The position numbers and the translations under genes were made by a program. A stretch of 64,000 bases of DNA from Polynucleobacter sp. UK-FUSCHL-C3. GTDB taxonomy: Bacteria; Pseudomonadota; Gammaproteobacteria; Burkholderiales; Burkholderiaceae. The stretch is taken from assembly GCF_040409815.1 (NCBI RefSeq), contig NZ_CP099959.1, forward strand, positions 62,001 to 126,000, written 5' to 3'. Within the stretch, counting starts at the first letter, position 1, and every line of letters begins with the position of its first letter. Below the pieces are notes generated by a model that did not search any database, had not been told where the DNA came from, and saw only the letters and a list, made by a program, of their open reading frames with translations. Shown in pieces: positions 9,824-19,400 of the stretch.

Positions 9824-10883
9824 GAGTTTGGCTAACGATTGCGTGATCAGCCATCTCAATTTTGGCCCGCCCAATTTTTTCCAGAGTGATATACCGAATC
9901 TCGCCGCCCTCTGATTTTTTATCAATTTGCATTAGCTCAAAGAAGCGCTGATTACCAAGTTTGGGTGCGCAATTTGGCAATCCAAGGGCAGTCACTAATT
10001 CCTGAATACGGGTTACATCACTGCTAGGAATGTGACCCAGGCGAGCTGATAGATCCGCTGCCATCACCATGCCGCAGCCGACCGCTTCACCATGTAGCCA
10101 CTCCCCATAACCTAGGCCAGATTCAATGGCATGTCCAAATGTGTGTCCATAGTTAAGGATTGCGCGGATACCAGATTCTTTTTCATCGGCTGCCACAACA
10201 GCAGATTTAATTTCACACGACCGTTCTACAGCATGACTCATGGCATTGGGATCACACCCCAGCAACTCTTTTGTATGCGACTCAATCCAATCAAAAAAAG
10301 TAGCATCGGCGATCGCACCGTGTTTAACAACCTCAGCAAGGCCGGCCGATAACTCTCTAGGGGGCAGAGTCTTGAGGGTATCGAGATCAGCGATGACGGC
10401 GACGGGTTGATGAAATGCGCCAATCATATTTTTTCCCAAGGGGTGGTTGATGCCAGTTTTACCGCCGACCGAGGAATCTACTTGGGCCAAGAGGGTGGTA
10501 GGTACCTGAATAAAACGGATACCACGCATAAAACTAGCAGCTGCAAAGCCAGCCATATCACCAATCACACCACCACCTAAGGCAATGATGACGCTCTTTC
10601 GGTCGGCCCCCTTAGAAAGCATGACATCAAAGATTTTCTGTAAGGTAGCCCAGTCTTTATAGGACTCACCATCAGGCAGGATAATTTCATGAACAGACTT
10701 GGCGTCTCTTGAAATTGTTTGAATAAGTTTCTTGCTATAGAGGGGAGCTACGGTGGTGTTGCTCACGACATAAATGGACTGACCTGCTACATGGGGCTTA
10801 AAGAGATCTGTCTTGCAAAGCAAACCAGGGCCAATATAAATAGGGTAGCTACGATCTCCTAAAGAGACTTGTAATGTTTTCAT
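9801..10883 (-). CDS. aroB: 3-Dehydroquinate synthase
   Basis: AroB converts DAHP to 3-dehydroquinate, the second step of the shikimate pathway, using NAD and a divalent metal. The 360-residue protein has DGESYKDW, the nucleotide-binding [30 protein letters not shown] and the metal-ligand region [12 protein letters not shown]. Length is standard. Its ATG overlaps the aroK stop by 4 bp, and it overlaps cyaY by 23 bp at the 3' end. Confidence 0.97.
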   Translation of the reverse strand: MKTLQVSLGDRSYPIYIGPGLLCKTDLFKPHVAGQSIYVVSNTTVAPLYSKKLIQTISRDAKSVHEIILPDGESYKDWATLQKIFDVMLSKGADRKSVIIALGGGVIGDMAGFAAASFMRGIRFIQVPTTLLAQVDSSVGGKTGINHPLGKNMIGAFHQPVAVIADLDTLKTLPPRELSAGLAEVVKHGAIADATFFDWIESHTKELLGCDPNAMSHAVERSCEIKSAVVAADEKESGIRAILNYGHTFGHAIESGLGYGEWLHGEAVGCGMVMAADLSARLGHIPSSDVTRIQELVTALGLPNCAPKLGNQRFFELMQIDKKSEGGEIRYITLEKIGRAKIEMADHAIVSQTLSAYQAS

Positions 10884-11404
10884 GAGGCGAGTTCAAGTTG
10901 CATTAAAAGAGTATTGACCAATTGGTTAACGCTGGGTTTGCCCGTTTCAATAATATGATCAGCAATTTCTCGGTAGAGGGGATCGCGAAGAGCATACAGA
11001 TTTTCTAAGATGGCCTTTGGATCTCCATTTTGCAACAAGGGGCGACCTTCCCCCCCTTTGGTGCGATGCCAGAGTTCGATAGGGTTGGCATGTAAGTAGA
11101 CCACTGTCCCGCGTTCGCTCAAGGCACGACGGTTTTCAGGGAGCAAAACACTGCCTCCGCCGGTAGCAAGGATTAAACCTTTTTCTTGAGTCAGCTCTTC
11201 AATAATTTGCGCTTCACGCTTACGAAAACCGGCCTCGCCTTCCATCTCAAAAATAGTTGGAATCTTCACACCGCAGCGTTCCTCTAGGGCGTGGTCAGAA
11301 TCAATAAATCGACTATTGAGTTTCCGTGCCAGCACCCTTCCAACAGTGGATTTGCCGGCACCCATTAGGCCGATTAGGAAGATATTTGAATTTTCAGGAA
11401 TCAC
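10880..11404 (-). CDS. aroK: Shikimate kinase
   Basis: AroK phosphorylates shikimate with ATP. The 174-residue protein has the P-loop GLMGAGKST (12-20), the shikimate-binding DSD (35-37), Arg61 in GFRKRE and TGGGSV (81-86). The lid region [11 protein letters not shown] follows. The pairing with aroB (4-bp overlap) and the secretin gene upstream matches the usual proteobacterial pilQ-aroK-aroB arrangement. Confidence 0.96.
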   Translation of the reverse strand: MIPENSNIFLIGLMGAGKSTVGRVLARKLNSRFIDSDHALEERCGVKIPTIFEMEGEAGFRKREAQIIEELTQEKGLILATGGGSVLLPENRRALSERGTVVYLHANPIELWHRTKGGEGRPLLQNGDPKAILENLYALRDPLYREIADHIIETGKPSVNQLVNTLLMQLELAS

Positions 11405-11413
11405 CCTTCAATT

Positions 11414-12529
11414 CTATTCGGGTTTTTCCAAAATGGTAGGAGTAAGAAAGACCAATAACTCTGTTTTATCGCGAAGCTTGGATTGGTGTTTAAAGAGATG
11501 ACCGATTAAGGGAATGTCGCCTAAAAGCGGAACTTTTACTAAATCTTCGCGTTCAGTAGTTTGGTAGATGCCGCCAAGAATCACGGTGCCGCCATTTTCA
11601 ACAGTTACTTCTGAACTCAGATTTTTAGTGTCGATTGCATAACCCTGTTCAGTCTTCATGCCCACACTATCTTTATTAATGGCGACCAATAAAGAAACTT
11701 TGCCATCATGGTGAATTTTTGGAATAACCTCTAGCCGCAAATTTGCTTTGCGAAACTGAATTTTATTGCCACCACTTGAGGAGGAGGTTTGGTAGGGCAG
11801 CTCAGTTCCCTGCTCAATAGTTGCTTTGACCATATCAGCGGTCATAATGCGTGGGTTTGACAGAATCTTCCCTTGACCATCGCTCTCTAAGGCAGTGAGT
11901 TCGATATCCAGTAAACGACTTGCGTTCTTACTTAAAAGGGTGGCAGCAGCGCTGGCTGGCTCATAGCCACCAAGCCCACCAGCACTGAGTGGGACGCTCA
12001 TCTGAAATGGGGCCTGCTCTAAAGAAGACGAGCGTGGACGCATCCCTAATTTGATACCTAGGTTTCTGGCAAAGCGATGATCGGCCTCAACAATGCGGGC
12101 CTCAATCAAAACTTGGCGTGGGGTGCTGTGATGTTCTCCCCCAAACGGTAAAGCAGACTCATCACGACGTTGTTTCTGAAAACTACTAATCTCGCTATGA
12201 CTCCCAATCCAATATAGGCCATCGTTACGAACAAAGCGCAAGCCTCGGCTTGCTAAGACTGTAGATAGGGCGGTTTGCCAAGGAACAGCCTCTAGCTGCA
12301 AGCTAATATTGCCTTGAATGCTGGGGCTTAAAACAAAATGGGTATGCCCAAGACGTGCCAAGATATGTAATAAATCAACCAGTAGCATTTCATTGACGGT
12401 GATGCTAATTGGGGTCGGGAGTAGCTCTTTGATTTCAGCGGTTTGCCGGTGAGTATTGTTAGCCAAGCAGGCGGCACTGATTAAAAGTAATAAGCAGCCG
12501 AGAAAATGAGTTAGCCAGGAGCCTCTCAT
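11414..12529 (-). CDS. pilQ: Short PilQ-like secretin
   Basis: Secretins form outer-membrane gated rings; PilQ passes the type IV pilus or DNA. The 371-residue product has a signal peptide (about 1-23) and an N0/STN-like domain (about 45-110; ITVNEMLLVDLL, SPSIQGNISL). A complete C-terminal secretin domain (138-370) has LIEARIVEAD, LSNPRIMTAD, NGGTVILGGIY and VPLLGDIPLIGHLF. PilQ proteins are usually about 700 residues with AMIN and additional N-domains, so this is a reduced form. It lies before aroK, where pilQ normally sits, but pilMNO are absent. It overlaps the preceding gene by 4 bp. Whether it still serves pili or DNA uptake is unknown. Confidence 0.8.
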   Translation of the reverse strand: MRGSWLTHFLGCLLLLISAACLANNTHRQTAEIKELLPTPISITVNEMLLVDLLHILARLGHTHFVLSPSIQGNISLQLEAVPWQTALSTVLASRGLRFVRNDGLYWIGSHSEISSFQKQRRDESALPFGGEHHSTPRQVLIEARIVEADHRFARNLGIKLGMRPRSSSLEQAPFQMSVPLSAGGLGGYEPASAAATLLSKNASRLLDIELTALESDGQGKILSNPRIMTADMVKATIEQGTELPYQTSSSSGGNKIQFRKANLRLEVIPKIHHDGKVSLLVAINKDSVGMKTEQGYAIDTKNLSSEVTVENGGTVILGGIYQTTEREDLVKVPLLGDIPLIGHLFKHQSKLRDKTELLVFLTPTILEKPE

Positions 12530-13209
12530 TGAATCCTTAAAACAATACGTTTTTCATTGGGGCCGACCAAAATCGCTTCTGCTGAATTAAATTCAGCGAG
12601 TCGCCATGATCCGTTAGTGATTTGATTTTTACTAAGCATGAGTGCTTGTTGCCCATCATGAAGTAATGCATAAGCCCCGTTTTTGTTTTGTCCTACGCCA
12701 AGATGCCGCCACTTTTTTAATTCAGCTTCGGTTGGGTCTGGTTTTGATGGAGCAGAAATGTGTGCTGATCTAGCCAAACTTTGATATTTAGATTGCATCT
12801 CGACAAGTTGAATAAAAACAGATTCAAACTGCTCTTCGAGTCGCTCATCAAGCTCATGGAGCTCATCTTGGATTTGCCCCAATTGCTTCTGAATGGCGGC
12901 CAAGTCGCTAGTGCGATTTTCACCCGAGTCAAGCCCTTGTATTTGGAGGGCGATATAGGTAAGACCGCCCGCCAAGACCAGCAAAATAATAAATATCATC
13001 AAGATCGGAGTTGGGGCTGCTTGATTGGCCCATTTTTCTTTCAGCGGATTTGATTCCATCCAGTTCCTATATAAGTTGGTATACCAAGGAGCGGTATTGG
13101 CAGTTCGGAGGTGATTGGGGCCTATTTCATCAGTCAAGATGGCAGGATCATTACCAAGACTTTGCAAAACTTGATTGAAATCATCGCGGGTAATATTTCG
13201 ATAGGCCAT
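12526..13209 (-). CDS. Bitopic membrane protein of the reduced pilus locus
   Basis: The function is not recognised. The 227-residue protein has a polar cytoplasmic N-terminus (about 1-67), one membrane helix (about 68-90; ILMIFIILLVLAGG) and a likely coiled coil (about 102-145, rich in Glu, Leu and Gln). A small C-terminal domain (about 160-227) ends KRIVLRIQ. The layout, one helix then a coiled coil then a periplasmic domain, resembles PilN/PilO-type alignment proteins in plan only. It takes the position where pilMNOP would stand, overlaps the secretin by 4 bp, and is divergent from the PBP1A gene. A joint role with the secretin is inference. Confidence 0.75.
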   Translation of the reverse strand: MAYRNITRDDFNQVLQSLGNDPAILTDEIGPNHLRTANTAPWYTNLYRNWMESNPLKEKWANQAAPTPILMIFIILLVLAGGLTYIALQIQGLDSGENRTSDLAAIQKQLGQIQDELHELDERLEEQFESVFIQLVEMQSKYQSLARSAHISAPSKPDPTEAELKKWRHLGVGQNKNGAYALLHDGQQALMLSKNQITNGSWRLAEFNSAEAILVGPNEKRIVLRIQ

Positions 13210-13307
13210 CAGTGATTGTTGCGCCTAAGTTTGGCCTTGCCTATTGGATTAAGCTGATTTATTTGTAAGTCAGACTGAGATTTGCGGTAGGACCATATAA
13301 TTTCACA

Positions 13308-15605
13308 ATGGCAAATTTACCAAGTAAAAAACCACCCCTTCAGAGCGGGTCGAGCTTGAATTCTCCCAAAAGGCCGAGTTCGAGCCCTTTAATAAAAGCC
13401 CTACTCATCTTGGTAGTCATTTTGGGGATGCTTTTTACGATGCTGGTGGCGTATGCATTCATTATTGCCAAGCCAAACTTACCCGCTATTTCTGCATTAC
13501 TTGATTACAACCCCAAAGTGCCCCTGAGAATTTATACGGCGGACAAAGTTTTAATTGGAGAATTTGGTGAAGAGCGACGCAATGTCGTACCCCTAAATCA
13601 GATACCGATACACCTAAGGTATGCAGTTATTGCGATTGAGGACGATCGTTTTTATAGTCATGGAGGCGTTGATTATTGGGGCGTTCTTCGCGCAAGCCTT
13701 GCTAACTTACGTGGTCGTCTATCACAAGGCGCATCGACAATTACGATGCAAGTGGCACGCAATTTTTTCTTAAGCAATGAGAAAACATTTAGTCGCAAGC
13801 TCTATGAGGTGTTGCTTGCCTGGGAAATTGAATCCCAGTTGACTAAAGATAAGATTCTAGAAATTTATATGAATCAGATTTATTTGGGTCAGCGCGCTTA
13901 TGGATTTGCAAGCGCCTCACAAATTTACTTTGGAAAAGAACTAAGAGAAATCACTATTGCTGAGGCAGCGATGTTGGCTGGTTTGCCAAAAGCACCCTCC
14001 GCCTATAACCCAGTGTCTAACTTCAAGCGCGCCAAGATCCGTCAAGAATATATTTTGCAACGGATGCGAGATTTATCCTATATCACGCCAGCAGATTACA
14101 ACAAGGCGATTGCAGAAACAATTCGGGTGCGTGGTTTAGGAAATGAGTTCGATACGCGTGCTGATTTTGTTGCAGAGATGGCTAGGCAACTTTTGTATTC
14201 TGAGTATGGGGATATTATTTACTCTCAAGGTATCAGCGTTTACACCACTGTCTTAAAAGCTGACCAAGATGCAGCTTATAGTGCGCTTCGAAAAGGAATA
14301 TTTGACTATGACTTGCGCCATTCCTATCGCGGCCCGGAGGGATTTATTGAGCTGCCTGCTGATATCGTAAAGCGCCAGCGAGCAATTGATACCGCATTAC
14401 TTGATTACCCTGCACTGGATGAATTGCAATCTGGTGTTGTTCTTGAGTCCAGCCCTAAAGAACTCAAAGTCATGATTGCAACAGGGGAGCAAATTAACCT
14501 ATCTGGTGATGCGCTTAAGTTGGCACGCGCCTCTCTCTCCGAGACCGCGCAACCCAAGCAGCGCATAAGACCCGGGGCAATTGTTCGGTTATTAAGAGAT
14601 GAGGGGATGTGGAAAATTGCGCAACTTCCCCAAGTCGAGGCTGCATTTGTCGCGATGGATCCAAGCGATGGAGCGATTTTAGCTTTGGTAGGAGGCTTTG
14701 ACTTTAGGCGTAATAAATTTAATCGAGTTACACAGGCCCTTCGACAGCCGGGCTCTGCATTTAAGCCCTTTATTTACGCGGCCGCAATCGAGAAGGGATT
14801 TAGTCCCAGTACCCTCGTCAATGACGCACCCATATCCATTGGAGGTTCAGAAACTGGTAGTCAAGCATGGGAGCCTAAAAACTACGATGGTAAGTACGAT
14901 GGGATGATGCGCTTGCGTGCCGCGTTAGCAAAGTCAAAAAATTTAGTTTCTGTGCGCATTATTCGTAGGATTGGGCCTTCTTATGCCCAAGAATTTATTC
15001 AACGTTTTGGATTTGAGCCAGAGAAACATCCGCCATACTTAACGATGGCATTAGGTGCTGGTTCTACCACCCCATTACAAATGGTTAATGCATACAGTGT
15101 ATTTGCGAATGGTGGGTACTTTGTGAACCCATATTTAATTGATAGGATTACAGACTCAAAGGGTCAAATCTTATTTCAGGCGGATCCTGTCAAGGTTGGA
15201 AAAAATGCAAATCGAGTTTTAGATGCGCGTACCACTTTTGTAGTCGATAGTTTGTTGCAAGAGGTTACCAAGACCGGAACCGCAGCAAGTGCTCGCCCTC
15301 GCTTAGGTCGAAATGACATTGCCGGTAAGACCGGAACCACAAACGACTCCAACGATGTCTGGTTTGCAGGTTATAACCCACGCGTTGCCGCTGTGGCATG
15401 GATTGGTTTTGATAAGCCCAAGAGTCTGGGAGACCGAGAAACCGGGGGCGGCCTTGCATTACCAATATGGATTAACTTTATGTCGATTGCCCTTCGAGGG
15501 GTTCCAGAACTCCCGCGTACGCCACCCCCGGGCGTCGTTGAATTAGATGGTGACTGGGCGATACCCGATTTCGCACCCTCAGGCGGCATTCGCCAATTGA
15601 ACTAA
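13308..15605 (+). CDS. mrcA: Penicillin-binding protein 1A
   Basis: Bifunctional peptidoglycan synthase with glycosyltransferase and transpeptidase activity, anchored in the inner membrane. The 765-residue protein has one membrane helix (about 29-52), a GT51 domain with catalytic Glu111 (AIEDDRFYSHGG), and a regulatory insert. The transpeptidase domain has Ser483 and Lys486 (GSAFKP), Ser543-Lys544-Asn545 and Lys674-Thr-Gly. All catalytic residues are present. It is divergent from the reduced pilus locus, the usual ponA/pil arrangement. A TATAAT lies 6 bp before the ATG and no ribosome-binding site is obvious at normal distance. Confidence 0.96.
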   Translation: MANLPSKKPPLQSGSSLNSPKRPSSSPLIKALLILVVILGMLFTMLVAYAFIIAKPNLPAISALLDYNPKVPLRIYTADKVLIGEFGEERRNVVPLNQIPIHLRYAVIAIEDDRFYSHGGVDYWGVLRASLANLRGRLSQGASTITMQVARNFFLSNEKTFSRKLYEVLLAWEIESQLTKDKILEIYMNQIYLGQRAYGFASASQIYFGKELREITIAEAAMLAGLPKAPSAYNPVSNFKRAKIRQEYILQRMRDLSYITPADYNKAIAETIRVRGLGNEFDTRADFVAEMARQLLYSEYGDIIYSQGISVYTTVLKADQDAAYSALRKGIFDYDLRHSYRGPEGFIELPADIVKRQRAIDTALLDYPALDELQSGVVLESSPKELKVMIATGEQINLSGDALKLARASLSETAQPKQRIRPGAIVRLLRDEGMWKIAQLPQVEAAFVAMDPSDGAILALVGGFDFRRNKFNRVTQALRQPGSAFKPFIYAAAIEKGFSPSTLVNDAPISIGGSETGSQAWEPKNYDGKYDGMMRLRAALAKSKNLVSVRIIRRIGPSYAQEFIQRFGFEPEKHPPYLTMALGAGSTTPLQMVNAYSVFANGGYFVNPYLIDRITDSKGQILFQADPVKVGKNANRVLDARTTFVVDSLLQEVTKTGTAASARPRLGRNDIAGKTGTTNDSNDVWFAGYNPRVAAVAWIGFDKPKSLGDRETGGGLALPIWINFMSIALRGVPELPRTPPPGVVELDGDWAIPDFAPSGGIRQLN

Positions 15606-15612
15606 TTAGACT

Positions 15613-16296
15613 ATGGCTCGCAAAGCACGCTTTGTGATTCCAGGCCACGCTATGCATGTTTTAGTGCATGGCCATAATCAGCAAACTATTTTTGTAAATG
15701 AACTTGATTGCAAACACTATTTAGATTGGCTGCGTCAGGCTGCAAAAGATTTTGGATGCGCCGTTCATGCGTTTGCACTGATGCCTAATCACGCACATCT
15801 TTTATTGACCCCATATAAAGAAGAGTCGTTGGCCAGAACAATGCAATCACTCGGACGTCGCTATGCACAGTACTTCAATCAAAGTCGTGCTTACTCGGGA
15901 ACAATGTGGGCTGGACGGTTTTGTTCTTCCTTAATTGATCCTGCTTATGTCTTACGTTGCCAACGCTATATTGAGCTCAACCCGGTTCGCTCTGGATTGG
16001 AGATTCGGCCAGAGGACTCAAAAAATACTAGTTTTGCAACTCATATTGGCGGAAAAGGAGAGACTTGGTTGACCGATCACCCTACTTTTTGGGGCTTGGG
16101 CAATACCCCCTTTGAAAGGCAATTGGCTTGGGCTAGCTTTGTGCGAGAAGGCGCCCCCAATCATGAGGATCAGACGATAACGGCCCATATTTTGCGTTCA
16201 AAGCCTTGGCTGAGCCCTGAATTTAGAGCTAAAAACCAGAAATTGGGTTTAGACGATTGGCTTATAAAACCTCGGGGTAGGCCTAAAAAAACATGA
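15613..16296 (+). mobile_element. RAYT / IS200-like transposase (Y1_Tnp)
   Basis: REP-associated tyrosine transposases are HUH-type single-strand nucleases, usually single-copy and domesticated, that act on palindromic repeats. The 227-residue protein starts MARKARFVIPGHAMHVLVHG. It has the metal-binding HUH motif His60-Ala-His62 in LMPNHAHLLL, the candidate catalytic Tyr84 or Tyr87 in GRRYAQYFN, and the family's WAGRFCSS and IELNPVRSGL. It looks intact. It starts 7 bp after mrcA, and an inverted repeat begins 3 bp after its stop. It may read through from the mrcA promoter. Mobility is not shown; no target-site duplication was found. Confidence 0.88.
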
Positions 16297-16298
16297 AT

Positions 16299-16351
16299 CT
16301 GTCCCCTTTTTAGGATGAATCATTAATCTATCCCATATAAAAACGGGACAG
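16299..16351. repeat. Inverted repeat downstream of the RAYT gene
   Basis: Arms at 16299-16311 (CTGTCCCCTTTTT) and 16339-16351 (AAAAACGGGACAG) pair at 12 of 13 positions, with a 27-nt spacer. Position directly after the transposase and palindromic nature suggest that it is the recognition element of the RAYT protein. It could also act as a weak terminator. Confidence 0.65.
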
Positions 16352-16367
16352 AGACAATTAATTTTTA

Positions 16368-16396
16368 TTGCATCCCTAAGTAGATTCACCTATATT
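16368..16396 (+). promoter_or_regulatory. Candidate sigma-70 promoter of gltBD
   Basis: TTGCAT at 16368-16373 and TATATT at 16391-16396 are separated by 17 bp, close to the sigma-70 consensus. This would start transcription near 16403, about 67 bp before the gltB ATG. It begins 17 bp after the RAYT inverted repeat. Predicted by eye only. Confidence 0.5.
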
Positions 16397-16469
16397 TACT
16401 CTCCCGGCTAAAAATAGACCAGTCCATGGGGATTGGGCGCCGCATTGAACAAATTTGGATCCAAGACTA

Positions 16470-19400
16470 ATGAATCATTTAGAACTCCGCCCAACAGCGC
16501 AAGGACTATATAACCCAAATCATGAACATGACGCCTGTGGCGTTGGATTTGTCGCGCACATCAAGGGTAAAAAAACGCACGAGATTATTTCTCAAGGATT
16601 AAAGATTCTGGAGAACTTGGATCATCGCGGTGCAGTTGGTGCAGATCCGCTAATGGGAGACGGTGCCGGCATCTTGATACAGATACCAGATGCGCTCTAT
16701 CGAGCTGAAATGAAAAAACAAGGAGTTAATCTTCCACCAGTTGGAGAGTATGGCGTTGGCATGATCTTTTTGCCCAAAGAAAGTGCTTCACGATTGGCAT
16801 GTGAGCAAGAGCTTGAGCGAACAGTAAGACAAGAGGGTCAGATCGTATTGGGATGGCGTGATGTCCCTATCGATGTGAAGATGCCAATGTCGCCCACAGT
16901 TAAAAAGACTGAACCAGTAATCCGCCAAATTTTTATTGGGCGCGGACGCGAAATCATGACCACCGATGCACTAGAGCGCAAACTGTACGTCATCCGCAAA
17001 ACGGGTAGCCACGCAATTAAGGATTTGCACCTAAAGCATGGAAAAGAATATTTTGTGGCATCGATGTCTGCTAGAACAATCGTATATAAAGGATTGCTCT
17101 TGGCAAGCCAAGTCGGCGCATATTACTGCGATCTGCAAGATAGTAAAGCAGTATCTGCGTTGGCATTAGTACATCAACGCTTTTCAACGAATACTTTTCC
17201 TGCCTGGGAGTTGGCTCATCCCTATCGTTTAATTGCGCATAACGGTGAAATCAATACCGTGAAGGGCAATGTCAACTGGATCAATGCTCGAACAGGTGCG
17301 ATCAGTTCCCCAGTTTTAGGCGACGATCTACAAAAACTATGGCCACTCATTTACCCAGGGCAGTCTGATACCGCATCCTTTGATAACTGCCTAGAGCTTT
17401 TAGTGATGTCGGGTTATCCATTGGCGCAAGCAATGATGATGATGATCCCCGAGGCCTGGGAACAGCACACCTTGATGGATGAAAACCGCCGCGCTTTCTA
17501 TGAATACCATGCCGCCATGATGGAGCCTTGGGACGGCCCAGCTGCTATTGCATTTACGGATGGCCGTCAAATTGGAGCGACCTTGGATCGCAACGGCTTA
17601 AGGCCTGCACGGTATTACGTAACTGATGATGATCTGGTCATTATGGCTTCAGAGGCTGGAGTGTTGCCAATACCAGAAAACAAGATCGTTCAAAAGTGGC
17701 GTTTGCAGCCCGGCAAGATGTTCATGATCGATATGGAGCAAGGACGCATTATTGATGACGTAGATTTAAAGGACTCGGTATCTAAAGCTAAACCTTATAA
17801 GAGCTGGATCGATGCAGTACGGGTAAAGCTCGATGAGCTCGATGTCAGCAAAAAAGATCTTCAAGAAGAAGAAAAACATATTCGTCCTGCAGCAAATCAA
17901 TTAGATCGTCAGCAAGCCTTTGGCTATAGCCAAGAGGATTTGAGATATTTGATGGCGCCCATGGCACAAAACGGTGAAGAAGCAATTGGATCGATGGGCA
18001 ACGACAGCCCCTTGGCAGTCTTATCCGATCGCAGTAAGTCTTTGTATAACTACTTCAAGCAATTGTTTGCCCAAGTGACCAATCCGCCGATTGATCCAAT
18101 TCGAGAAAACCTGGTGATGTCCTTGGTATCTTTTGTTGGACCTAAACCAAATCTTTTAGATACCAACAACATTAATCCACCAATGCGGCTAGAGATTAGT
18201 CAGCCGGTATTAGATTTTGATGATATGACCAAGGTGCGCTACATCGAGCATTACACAGGGGGGAAGTTCCGCTCCTATGAGCTTGATATTTGTTATCCAT
18301 TAGCGTGGGGCAAAGAGGGTATCGAAGCACGTTTAGCTTCTTTATGTGCCGAAGCAACGGATGCAGTCCGCAGCGGATTAAATATCTTAATCGTGAGTGA
18401 TCGTCAGGTGGATGCCCAGCATATGGCTATACCAGCGCTACTCGCGACTTCGGCGATTCATCAGCATTTGGTAGAGCGTGGTTTACGAACGAGTACCGGC
18501 TTGGTGGTTGAGACTGGTAGTGCTCGCGAAGTTCATCACTTTGCATTGCTAGCGGGCTATGGTGCAGAGGCGATTCATCCATATTTAGCTATGGAAACTC
18601 TCGCTGAAATGGCCAAAGGCTTACCAGGTGATCTATCGCCAGAGAAGGTAATCAAAAACTTTGTGAAAGCCATCGGTAAGGGTTTGCAGAAGGTCATGTC
18701 GAAGATGGGTATCTCAACCTATATGTCGTATACCGGTTCACAAATCTTTGAAGCGATTGGCTTAAACAATGAGTTAATTAATCAGTACTTCAAGGGTACC
18801 TCATCGAATGTCGGTGGTATTGGTGTGTTTGAGGTTGCAGAAGAAGCCCTGCGCTTGCATCATGCAGCCTTTAGTAATGATCCGGTACTTGCTGATATGT
18901 TGGATGCAGGGGGTGAGTATGCCTTCCGCATTCGGGGTGAAAAACATATGTGGACCCCGGACTCGATTGCAAAGTTACAGCATGCGACACGCAGTGGCCC
19001 AGAGAAAGGCTATCAGACCTACAAAGAGTATGCCAATCTCATCAATGATCAAAGTAAACACTTAATGACCCTACGTGGTTTATTTGAGTTTAAGTTAGAC
19101 CCGAGTAAAGCTATCGCATTAGACGAAGTGGAGTCGGCTAAAGAGATCGTCAAGCGTTTTGCGACAGGTGCGATGTCCTTGGGCTCTATCTCCACTGAGG
19201 CGCATGCCACCTTGGCAATTGCGATGAATCGGATTGGGGGAAAATCCAATACGGGCGAGGGCGGTGAGGACCCTAATCGTTACAAGAATGAACTGAAGGG
19301 TATCCCGATTAAAAAGGGCGAGACCCTTGCTAGTGTTTTGGGCAAGGATGTCGTCGAGGCGGATATTCCCCTGCAAGATGGTGACTCATTACGCTCCAAG

